In this document: one piece after another, positions 17,764 to 24,535 of the stretch
How the letters are laid out: every line of letters begins with the position of its first letter
Position numbering within the stretch: the stretch's first letter is position 1
NCBI GenBank assembly: GCA_001657395.1
Contig: LYSY01000004.1
Coordinates: forward strand, 1-64,000
Reading direction: 5' to 3'
Length of the DNA stretch: 64,000 nucleotides
DNA from: Rhodospirillales bacterium BBD 1991-14
GTDB taxonomy: Bacteria > Pseudomonadota > Alphaproteobacteria > Kiloniellales > Kiloniellaceae
Translations under genes and position numbers: made by a program
The notes under the pieces: generated by a model
What the model saw: the letters and a program-made list of their open reading frames with translations, nothing else
The model's database searches: none
What the model was told of the DNA's origin: nothing

Positions 17764-18726
17764 ATGGCCAATCTGTTGTGGCTCCAGGGCGGGGCCTGTT
17801 CCGGCAATACCATGTCGTTTCTCAACGCCGAGGAACCCAGTGCCTGCGACCTGGTGACCGACTTCGGCATCAACGTTCTCTGGCAGCCCTCGCTGGGTCT
17901 GGAACTCGGCGACGATGTGAAGGCCATCCTGGAGAAGTGCATCTCCGGCGAGATCCAGCTCGACATCTTCGTCTTCGAAGGCACGGTGGTGAACGCCCCG
18001 GACGGCACCGGCGAGTGGAACCGCTTCTGCGGCCGCGCAATGAAGGAATGGGTGAAGGAGCTTTCCGCCGCCGCCCAGTTCGTCGTCGCCATCGGCGACT
18101 GCGCGACCTGGGGCGGTATTCCGGCCACCGCCCCGAACCCTTCCGAAAGCCAGGGCCTGCAGTTCCTCAAACGCGAACACGGCGGCGCCCTCGGGGCCGG
18201 CTTCACCTCCAAGGCCGGCCTGCCGGTCATCAACATCCCCGGCTGCCCGGCCCATCCCGACTGGGTCACGCAAATCCTGGTGGCGGTCGCCACCGGGCGG
18301 GCCGGCGACCTCTCGCTCGACGAGTTCCAGCGGCCCAAGACTTTCTTCTCTAGCTTCACCCAGACCGGCTGCACCCGGAACATGCACTTCGCCTACAAGG
18401 TCTCGGCCACCGCCTTCGGCCAGCGCAAGGGCTGCCTGTTCTATGACCTCGGCTGCCGCGGCCCGATGACCCACAGCCCCTGCAACCGCATTCTCTGGAA
18501 CCGGGTGTCGTCCAAGACCCGGGCGGGCATGCCCTGCCTCGGCTGCACGGAACCGGAGTTCCCCTTCTTCGATCTTGCCCCCGGCACGGTCTTCAAGACC
18601 CAGACGGTCATGGGCGTGCCCAAGGACCTGCCCGCCGGCGTCGACAAGAAGGGCTACGTGAAACTCACTGCCGCAGCGAAGGGCGCCGCCCCGGCCTGGG
18701 CCGAAGAAGACATCTTCGTCGTCTGA
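17764..18726 (+). CDS. hupS: Uptake [NiFe]-hydrogenase small subunit, group 2a
   Basis: Encodes 320 aa and starts directly with ANLLWLQGGACSGN, with no Tat signal, as in cyanobacterial HupS and mycobacterial HucS; the enzyme is therefore cytoplasmic. It carries the iron-sulfur clusters that move electrons away from the active site. Cluster motifs include IGDCATWGG, IPGCPAHPDW, TQTGCTRN, KGCLFYDLGCRG and MPCLGC. The second Cys of the usual N-terminal CxxC is Asn15 (Cys12-Ser-Gly-Asn15), a hallmark of this group. A GGGAGG-like site (cgggaggagaag) precedes the start. First structural gene of the operon. Confidence 0.95.
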   Translation: MANLLWLQGGACSGNTMSFLNAEEPSACDLVTDFGINVLWQPSLGLELGDDVKAILEKCISGEIQLDIFVFEGTVVNAPDGTGEWNRFCGRAMKEWVKELSAAAQFVVAIGDCATWGGIPATAPNPSESQGLQFLKREHGGALGAGFTSKAGLPVINIPGCPAHPDWVTQILVAVATGRAGDLSLDEFQRPKTFFSSFTQTGCTRNMHFAYKVSATAFGQRKGCLFYDLGCRGPMTHSPCNRILWNRVSSKTRAGMPCLGCTEPEFPFFDLAPGTVFKTQTVMGVPKDLPAGVDKKGYVKLTAAAKGAAPAWAEEDIFVV

Positions 18727-18751
18727 AGAACGACATCTGGGAGGACTCACT

Positions 18752-20350
18752 ATGTCTGCAGCCGTTCAAACCCTGGACATCTCGCCGGTCGGGCGGGTCG
18801 AAGGCGACCTGGATGTCCGTGTCGACATCGAAAACGGCGTCGTCACCAACGCCTGGACCCACGCCGAGCTGTTCCGCGGTTTCGAGGTCATTCTGCGCGA
18901 CAAGGATCCGCAGGCGGGCCTCGTCGTCACGCCGCGCGCCTGTGGCATCTGCGGCGCCTCGCACCTCACCTGTGCCGCCTGGGCGCTCGATACCGCCTGG
19001 GGCACGACGGTGCCGCGCAACGCCATCCTGGCGCGCAACCTCGGCCAGTTGGTCGAATCGCTCCAGTCGCTGCCGCGCCATCACTACGGCCTCTTCATGA
19101 TCGACTTCACCAACAAGAACTATGCCTCAAGCCAGTTCTTCGAAGAGGCGGTGAAACGCTACTCGCCCTTCACCGGAACCTCCTACGAGGCGGGCGTGAC
19201 GATTTCCGGCAGGCCGGTGGAGATCTACGCGCTGATGGGCGGGCAGTGGCCGCATTCCTCCTACATGGTGCCGGGCGGCGTGATGTGTTCGCCGACGCTG
19301 ACCGACGTCACCCGTGCCTGGTCGATCCTGGAGCACTTCCGGCGCAACTGGATCGAGCCGCTGTGGTTCGGCTGCTCCATGGAGCGTTACGAGGAAATCA
19401 GGTCCTACGACGACTTCATGGCCTGGCTGGACGAGCGGCCCGAACATGCCAACTCCGACCTCGGCCTCTACTGGCGCATGGGGATGGAGATCGGCCTGCA
19501 GAACTATGGCAAAGGGCACGGCAAGTTCATCTCCTGGGGCTACCTGCCGCATGAGGACAGGTACCAGAACCCGACCATCGAGGGGCGCAACGGCGCGGTC
19601 ATCATGAAGTCGGGCGTCTACGACGGCGCCAGCGACAGCTTCAAGACGATGGACCAGATCCATGCCCGCGAGGACATGACCCATGCCTGGTACGACGAGA
19701 CGGGCGAGACCCATCCCTTCGACCGGGTGACCAACCCGGTCGGCAAGAACCCGGTTGACCCGGAGGGGAAATACTCCTGGTGCACGGCGGTGCGCCATGC
19801 CGAGAACGGCCGCCTGGAGGCCGGCCCCCTGGCCCGCCAGCTCATCGCCGGCGGCTCCCACGGCGAGGATTGGCAGCACAGTGATCCGCTGATCCTCGAC
19901 ATGTACCGCAAGATGGGCGGTGCCTCGATCCAGCTGCGGCACTTCGCGCGCATGCACGAGCTCTGCAAGCTCTACCGGGAGGCCGAACGCATCCTGCGCG
20001 AGTTCAAGTTGAATGACGAGTGGTACATCAAGCCGACCGAGAAGGACGGCCAGGGCTGGGGCGCCACCGAGGCGATCCGCGGCGCCCTCTGCCACTGGAT
20101 CGACGTGCGCGACGGCAAGATCCGGAACTACCAGATCATCGCCCCGACCACCTGGAACGTCGGACCCCGTGCCTCGGACGGCGAGCGTGGGCCGATCGAG
20201 GAGGCGCTGATCGGCACGCCGATCAAGAGCGCGGCGGATCCGGTGGAAGTCGGCCATGTCTGCCGGTCCTACGACTCCTGCCTAGTCTGCACGGTGCACG
20301 CCCACGATGCCAAAACAGGAGACGAACTGGCACGCTTCCGCACTGCCTAA
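18752..20350 (+). CDS. hupL: Uptake [NiFe]-hydrogenase large subunit, group 2a
   Basis: Encodes 532 aa. It holds the Ni-Fe(CN)2CO site: the L1 motif is RACGICGASH (Cys64, Cys67) and the L2 motif is SYDSCLVCTVH (Cys510, Cys513). The usual DPC of L2 is DSC here. The 16 residues after His516 form a C-terminal extension that the maturation protease should remove after nickel insertion. It starts 25 bases after hupS behind GGGAGGA. Best matched to group 2a enzymes, which oxidise H2 aerobically and in some bacteria down to atmospheric levels. Confidence 0.95.
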   Translation: MSAAVQTLDISPVGRVEGDLDVRVDIENGVVTNAWTHAELFRGFEVILRDKDPQAGLVVTPRACGICGASHLTCAAWALDTAWGTTVPRNAILARNLGQLVESLQSLPRHHYGLFMIDFTNKNYASSQFFEEAVKRYSPFTGTSYEAGVTISGRPVEIYALMGGQWPHSSYMVPGGVMCSPTLTDVTRAWSILEHFRRNWIEPLWFGCSMERYEEIRSYDDFMAWLDERPEHANSDLGLYWRMGMEIGLQNYGKGHGKFISWGYLPHEDRYQNPTIEGRNGAVIMKSGVYDGASDSFKTMDQIHAREDMTHAWYDETGETHPFDRVTNPVGKNPVDPEGKYSWCTAVRHAENGRLEAGPLARQLIAGGSHGEDWQHSDPLILDMYRKMGGASIQLRHFARMHELCKLYREAERILREFKLNDEWYIKPTEKDGQGWGATEAIRGALCHWIDVRDGKIRNYQIIAPTTWNVGPRASDGERGPIEEALIGTPIKSAADPVEVGHVCRSYDSCLVCTVHAHDAKTGDELARFRTA

Positions 20351-20367
20351 GCCCAAGACGGCGATTG

Positions 20368-20390
20368 GGGGGTGGCCTGCCACCCCCTTT
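20368..20390 (+). promoter_or_regulatory. GC-rich hairpin after hupL
   Basis: The arms GGGGGTGGC and GCCACCCCC are separated by two bases and followed by TTT. The T-run is too short for a confident terminator, so partial attenuation or mRNA stabilisation of hupSL relative to downstream genes is likely. Confidence 0.6.
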
Positions 20391-20450
20391 CCGTCAACAA
20401 TAACGATAACAAGAAACAACGATAAAAATGGCAAACTGGGGAAGGGGCGG

Positions 20451-20837
20451 ATGACGCAGGCTGCCACAAAGGATCAGGAGACCGCCGAACGGGAGGCCTA
20501 TATCGCACGCTACGGCGTCGCGCCGGGCGAAGCCGATCACGCCACCCTGTTGCGGATGATCGAAGACCAGATGAACGAAGGGCTGAAGACCATGGTCGAG
20601 CCCTTCCCGGAGACCGACAAGGAGTTCGCAGCCCTTCTCGACGAGCTGCGGCCGCTGAGCGCCGACCAGTTGCGGGAGAAACTGGTGATCAGCGGCTGGC
20701 TGCTGAAGCCTTACGGCGAAGAGGAAATGCGCTGCCAGGAATGCATGTACTACCTCGTCCACAAGCGCTGGTGCGATCTGCCCGAGCTCAGCCTGCCGGC
20801 CGAGCCCGACTGGTGGTGCCGGCTGTGGCGGATCTGA
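20451..20837 (+). CDS. HiPIP-like four-Cys protein, hydrogenase-associated (copy 1)
   Basis: Encodes 128 aa from ATG 20451 behind GGGGAAGGGG. A helical, charged N-terminal part (1-90) is followed by Cys95-x2-Cys98-x9-Cys108-x14-Cys123. The aromatic-rich context (CQECMYYLVH, then WWCRLWRI) resembles high-potential iron-sulfur proteins (C-x2-C-[FY]...C...GWC-x2-W). There is no signal peptide, unlike ordinary HiPIPs, so it would sit in the cytoplasm beside HupSL. An electron carrier or cluster-binding subunit is inferred; a zinc site or a scaffold role like that of mycobacterial HucM are alternatives. Confidence 0.7.
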   Translation: MTQAATKDQETAEREAYIARYGVAPGEADHATLLRMIEDQMNEGLKTMVEPFPETDKEFAALLDELRPLSADQLREKLVISGWLLKPYGEEEMRCQECMYYLVHKRWCDLPELSLPAEPDWWCRLWRI

Positions 20838-20862
20838 TCCTGGCGTAACGGAGGAGGCCGGG

Positions 20863-21210
20863 ATGAGCGAGACCGCATCCGCGCCGCCGGTCGATGCCGC
20901 CGCCGACGAGCGCCTGCGGGCCGAGATCGCGGCGCGGCTGAAAGCGGGCCTCGAAACCGAAGCCTGGCCGCGGGCCGAGACCTCGGAGATGGTGAACGAG
21001 ATCGTTGCCCGCCTGCAGCACGCCGCGCCGGAGGACCTCGATGCCAAGCTCATCATCGCCGGTGTGACCGACCACACGGTGGAGGCCGACGAGATCGAGC
21101 AGCCCTGCGAGACCTGCATGTACTATCTCGTGCACCGGCGCTTCTGCGAACTGCCGGAACTGATGATCCCGGTGGAGCCGCAGTGGTCCTGCCGGCTCTG
21201 GCGCATATGA
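20863..21210 (+). CDS. HiPIP-like four-Cys protein, hydrogenase-associated (copy 2)
   Basis: Encodes 115 aa behind a strong GGAGGAGG site. The C-terminal 35 residues closely repeat those of the preceding gene: Cys82-x2-Cys85-x9-Cys95-x14-Cys110, with CETCMYYLVH and WSCRLWRI. The N-terminal halves are much less alike, although both are helical and include a short matching element (KLIIAG versus KLVISG). A tandem duplication followed by divergence of the N-terminus explains the pair. No signal peptide. The stop overlaps the hupD start (ATGA). Confidence 0.7.
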   Translation: MSETASAPPVDAAADERLRAEIAARLKAGLETEAWPRAETSEMVNEIVARLQHAAPEDLDAKLIIAGVTDHTVEADEIEQPCETCMYYLVHRRFCELPELMIPVEPQWSCRLWRI

Positions 21211-21713
21211 GCGAGTCGCCGCAAGACCTGCCCGAGAAGGCAGCGCTCGAGCTGGCGGTGATCGGCTGCGGCAATACCAACCGCAGTGACGACGGCGTCG
21301 GCCCCAGGGTGATCGCGCTGTTGCGGGAGGCGGCGCTGCCGCGCGGGGTCGCGGTCCTGGATGCGGGCACCGACGGCATGGGCGTGATGTACAGCGCCCG
21401 GGGTGCCAAGCGGCTGATTATCGTGGACGCGCGGGCGCCGGAGGCCGCGCCTGGTGCGGTCTATGAGGTGCCCGGCGACGCGCTGATGGCGCCGCCGCCG
21501 CAAAGCCTGAACCTGCACGACTTCCGCTGGGATCATGCGCTCTACGCCGGGCGCAGGATCTACGGCGAGGCCTTCCCGTCCGACGTCACGGTCTTCCTGG
21601 TGGAGGCGGAGCGCCTGGACCTGGGTCTGGACCTCAGCCCCGCGGTCGAGGCGGCGGCACGCCGCGTCGCCGGGCAGATCACCCGGCTTGCCGGTGCCCT
21701 AAAGGCGGAGTGA
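21207..21713 (+). CDS. hupD: Hydrogenase maturation endopeptidase
   Basis: Encodes 168 aa. It removes the C-terminal extension of HupL once nickel is in place. The N-terminal signature GCGNTNRSDDGVGPRV is the family's nickel-site region, and DAGTDGMG corresponds to the second ligand-bearing segment; a His follows in NLHDFRWDH. ATG 21207 overlaps the stop of the preceding gene and its own stop overlaps the next start, so it is translationally coupled on both sides. Confidence 0.88.
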   Translation: MSESPQDLPEKAALELAVIGCGNTNRSDDGVGPRVIALLREAALPRGVAVLDAGTDGMGVMYSARGAKRLIIVDARAPEAAPGAVYEVPGDALMAPPPQSLNLHDFRWDHALYAGRRIYGEAFPSDVTVFLVEAERLDLGLDLSPAVEAAARRVAGQITRLAGALKAE

Positions 21714-22039
21714 TGCCGACCATGGCCGCAACCGTCGATGTCCGTGCTGGCACCGTCTACCTCTCGGCTGGGGTCGTCGAGCGTTACTTCCCCGGCATCG
21801 ACGCGGTGATCGTCCTGATCCGCGAGGGCGGGCTGCAGGTCCTGCCGGTCCACCGCATGGCCGCCGGCGGCTGCCTGCTGAAGGTCCGCAATGCCGCCGG
21901 CGACCGGGTCGCCACGGCGCCGGATGTCTTCCACGCCAACGGCCTGGGTGACTGGGCCGCGGAGGGCCTGGCAGCCCGCTGGTCGGCCCGTCACGGCGCC
22001 CTGGTTGTCGACCTGCCGTCGATGGCAACTGCAAACTAA
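21713..22039 (+). CDS. Small hydrogenase-cluster protein of unknown function
   Basis: Encodes 108 aa from ATG 21713 (TGATG overlap with hupD; the GTG at 21710 is an alternative). It appears to be a compact alpha/beta protein rich in short beta segments (AGTVYLSAGVVERYFPG, VIVLIREGGLQVLPV) with no Cys cluster and no signal peptide. The sequence does not tell me its function. Position between the protease and the TPR gene suggests an accessory role in hydrogenase assembly. A regulatory palindrome overlaps its last codons. Confidence 0.6.
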   Translation: MPTMAATVDVRAGTVYLSAGVVERYFPGIDAVIVLIREGGLQVLPVHRMAAGGCLLKVRNAAGDRVATAPDVFHANGLGDWAAEGLAARWSARHGALVVDLPSMATAN

Positions 22040-22089
22040 GTTTGCAAACCAAAAAAGAAGTAGACAGTTTTTTGCAAGGCAGCTTTACT
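22031..22089 (+). promoter_or_regulatory. Palindrome and possible internal promoter upstream of the TPR gene
   Basis: GCAAACTAAGTTTGC at 22031-22045 is a perfect 15-bp palindrome overlapping a stop codon and sharing GCAAA-N5-TTTGC with the site upstream of hupS. Downstream, TAGACA (22061-22066) and TTTACT (22084-22089) with 17-base spacing could be a weak sigma-70 promoter. No sigma-54 element is seen here. A second, co-regulated transcription unit for the accessory genes is inferred. Confidence 0.45.
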
Positions 22090-22157
22090 ATCTGAAAAGA
22101 TGGTTTTGCGGCCTTGACCCGGCTGCGCCATCCGAGAAAACCGGGAGGAAACGGGGC

Positions 22158-23153
22158 ATGACCGCACGCAGCCGCACGGAAGATCAGGTGAAAGCCGCCC
22201 TGCGGGTTGTCGAGGAGGCGGAGGCGACTCCCGAAGAGAAGGCCGAGATGCTCATGGAGGTCGCCATGGGTCTGCAGCAGAAGCCGCAGGCGGCCGAAGA
22301 TCTGGAGGCGGCGCTTCAGCTCTATGCCCTGGCCCTGGACCTCTGTCCGCCCGGGCAGGCCCTGCTGACCGCGCGGATCCGCGCGCGCAGGGGGACGGCG
22401 CTGCTGGCTTTCCCGGCGGAGGGTGCGGAGACCATCGCCGAGGCGCGCGATACTTTCGAAGCGGCGCTCGAGGTCTTGAGGACCGAGGGCGCGGCGGAAG
22501 AGGTGGCCGAGGCGGAGATGAACCTCGGCCTCGCGCTGCAGAACCTGGCGGGCGCACAGATGGCGCGCATCCAGGATGCGATCGGCGCCTATCAGCGCGC
22601 CCTGCGCACCTTCGACCGTCAGCGCTTCCCCAAGGAGTTCGCCATCCTGCAGAACAACCTGGCGACGGCCTTTCTCTCCATTCCCTTCACCGACGAACGC
22701 GGCAAGATGCGCGAGGCCCTGGCCGTTCAGGCCTTTGAAGAGGGCCTTTCGGTCGTCACCCTCATCGACCACCCGTCCGAGTACGCGATGCTGCAGAACA
22801 ACCTCGGCAACGCCCTGCAGTACGTCTCCTCGAGCCACCGCGTCGAGAACGGCCTGCGCGCGCTGGAGGCCTACGACGAGGCTCTGAAGGTCCGTTCCGC
22901 CCGCAATGCGCCGGGCGAATACGCCAACACCATCGCCAACAAGGCCAACTGCCTGGCCAACCTGCCTGATGATCCGGCCGATCCCGCGGCCGGCAATGCG
23001 GACAACTGCGCGGCCGCCGTCGCGCTCTACCGCGAAGCCATGGTCATTTTCCAGAACCTCGGCGAGCGCGAAAAGTCGACGACCCTGCAGCTCGCCATTG
23101 CCGAACTTGCCGGCGAGATGGAACACGAAAGCCTGCGGGCCAACGGCGCCTAG
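22158..23153 (+). CDS. TPR protein, hydrogenase-associated
   Basis: Encodes 331 aa from ATG 22158 after GGGAGGAAACGGGGC. It is made of TPR-type helical hairpins with a repeated NNL motif (AEMNLGLALQNLAG, ILQNNLATAFLSIP, MLQNNLGNALQYVS, ANTIANKANCLANLP). There is no signal peptide or membrane segment, so it is a cytoplasmic adaptor. TPR genes recur in group 1h/2a hydrogenase clusters, where their job is not settled; assembly of the subunits or contact with the membrane partner is inference. Confidence 0.75.
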   Translation: MTARSRTEDQVKAALRVVEEAEATPEEKAEMLMEVAMGLQQKPQAAEDLEAALQLYALALDLCPPGQALLTARIRARRGTALLAFPAEGAETIAEARDTFEAALEVLRTEGAAEEVAEAEMNLGLALQNLAGAQMARIQDAIGAYQRALRTFDRQRFPKEFAILQNNLATAFLSIPFTDERGKMREALAVQAFEEGLSVVTLIDHPSEYAMLQNNLGNALQYVSSSHRVENGLRALEAYDEALKVRSARNAPGEYANTIANKANCLANLPDDPADPAAGNADNCAAAVALYREAMVIFQNLGEREKSTTLQLAIAELAGEMEHESLRANGA

Positions 23154-23219
23154 CCGCTGCCCGCGCGGTTCCGTTCAGCCCACTCGAACCAGAGGCCCAT
23201 TCGGACAAGAGGATAAGAC

Positions 23220-23414
23220 ATGGTCATTGCATTTCTCATCGTTTCGCTGGTCGCCGGCATCGCGGCGGCCATGGCGGCGGGCGCCCTTTCCGGCGTGCGC
23301 ATCGGCGGCGAGGCGATCGGCAACGAACTCGCCGCCTACATGGGCTCGCTCTACGGGTTCCTCTCCGGCTCGGTCGGCGTGCTGCTGGGCCTCATCATTC
23401 TTCTGCTGCTGTGA
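23220..23414 (+). CDS. 64-aa two-span membrane protein, hydrogenase-associated
   Basis: Starts at ATG 23220 (cAAGAGGataagac upstream). Two hydrophobic segments, VIAFLIVSLVAGIAAAMAAG and a C-terminal stretch ending VLLGLIILLLL, are joined by a short Gly/Glu-containing loop. Group 2a hydrogenases lack the cytochrome b anchor of group 1, so this and the next gene are candidates for holding the complex at the membrane or giving access to quinone. That role is inferred from position only. Confidence 0.65.
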   Translation: MVIAFLIVSLVAGIAAAMAAGALSGVRIGGEAIGNELAAYMGSLYGFLSGSVGVLLGLIILLLL

Positions 23415-23424
23415 GGGGGAAACC

Positions 23425-23646
23425 ATGCTGAGCACGGCAATCGACTCCGCGAAGCTTCTCTTCGCCGGCAAGCTGTTCAAGGACAATGCGAAGGTCATGC
23501 GCCAGATCGCCATCGGCGCCGGCAGCGGTGCCGCGGTGGTGGTGGTGGTCGGGCTCTTCGCGCCCATGTGGGTGGCGGCGGTTGCCGGGGGCGCGGTCTC
23601 CGGGGTGCTGCAGCCGATCCTCTTCAAAGACCTGAAGTACGCGTAA
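23425..23646 (+). CDS. 73-aa membrane protein, hydrogenase-associated
   Basis: Starts at ATG 23425 with GAGGGGGA upstream, 10 bases after the previous small membrane gene. An amphipathic, Lys-containing N-terminus (AKLLFAGKLFKDNAKVM) precedes one long or two short membrane spans (GAAVVVVVGLFAPMWVAAVA), and the protein ends in a charged tail (FKDLKYA). No family recognised. Seven bases before the NifU-Rieske gene, so probably part of the same electron-transfer module. Confidence 0.65.
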   Translation: MLSTAIDSAKLLFAGKLFKDNAKVMRQIAIGAGSGAAVVVVVGLFAPMWVAAVAGGAVSGVLQPILFKDLKYA

Positions 23647-23652
23647 GAGGCC

Positions 23653-24531
23653 ATGGCCCGGACCGCCAAACAAAACACTTCGGAAGGCGCCGAGCGCAGC
23701 CTGGAAGCCATGCTGCAGGACATCGCGGCGCTGGAGGCGCTGACCGCGGACTGGCCGGAAGCGCACCGCAATGCCGCCCTGGCGCGGTCGCGCGCCATCG
23801 ACGACCTGAACGCCGAAGCCTTCCGCCGGCTCATCCGCGCCTTGAAGGCGGCCCCCGGCATGGCGCCGGCGCTGCGCGATGCAGCGGCCGACGAGGTCGT
23901 CTATGCCGTGCTGCGGCGTCACGGGATTCTGAAGCCGTCGCTGTTCGAGCGGGTCGACGCCGCCCTCGACACCATCCGCCCGACCCTTGCTGGCCATGGC
24001 GGTGATGTCGAACTGGTTCGGGTCGAGCCGCCCCTGGCCGAAGTGCGTTTCCTCGGCGCCTGCGACGGCTGTCCGGCCTCCATGCTCACCTTCTATGCCG
24101 GGGTGAAGAAAGCCATCCAGGACAACGTGCCGGAGATCGCCGAGGTGAAGCAGGCCAAGGGCCTGGGCGGTGGCGGCGCCGAGGCGGTGCACTTCACCTC
24201 GCCCTTTGCCGCGCAGCAGACCGACGGCTGGCGGGCGGCGGCGGCCCTCGCCGAACTGCCGGACGGCGCGACCAAGGTGGTCGAGATCGCCGGTCATTCC
24301 CTGCTGCTCTCGCGCTTCGGCGACAAGGTGACCTGCTTCGAGAACGCCTGCGCGCATATGGGCATGCCGCTGGACGGCGGCGAGATTGCCGATGGCCTCA
24401 TCACCTGTCCCTATCACGCCTTTCAGTATTCGCTGGAAAGCGGCGAGTGCCTGACGGCGCCGGAAGTGCAGCTTCAGCCGCAGGGCGTGCGGGTGGTCGG
24501 CGAGCGCATCGAAGTCCATCTGGCGGAGTGA
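23653..24531 (+). CDS. NifU-Rieske fusion electron-transfer protein (HucE-like)
   Basis: Encodes 292 aa with three parts: a helical N-terminus (1-90), a NifU C-terminal-like domain (about 95-165) with Cys137-x2-Cys140 in GACDGCPAS, and a Rieske [2Fe-2S] domain with Cys233-x-His235 and Cys252-x2-His255 (CAHMG, CPYHAF). This architecture is known from clusters of high-affinity hydrogenases, where HucE/HhyE are needed for activity and are thought to pass electrons from the enzyme towards the respiratory chain. It is cytoplasmic by sequence and follows two small membrane proteins. Confidence 0.85.
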   Translation: MARTAKQNTSEGAERSLEAMLQDIAALEALTADWPEAHRNAALARSRAIDDLNAEAFRRLIRALKAAPGMAPALRDAAADEVVYAVLRRHGILKPSLFERVDAALDTIRPTLAGHGGDVELVRVEPPLAEVRFLGACDGCPASMLTFYAGVKKAIQDNVPEIAEVKQAKGLGGGGAEAVHFTSPFAAQQTDGWRAAAALAELPDGATKVVEIAGHSLLLSRFGDKVTCFENACAHMGMPLDGGEIADGLITCPYHAFQYSLESGECLTAPEVQLQPQGVRVVGERIEVHLAE

Positions 24532-24535
24532 GGCG

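Noticed and set aside
20451-21210. Assigning one of the four-Cys proteins firmly as the HucM scaffold
   Set aside because: Position allows it, but I cannot recall or compare the HucM sequence reliably, and the HiPIP-like pattern is the only signal I can see.
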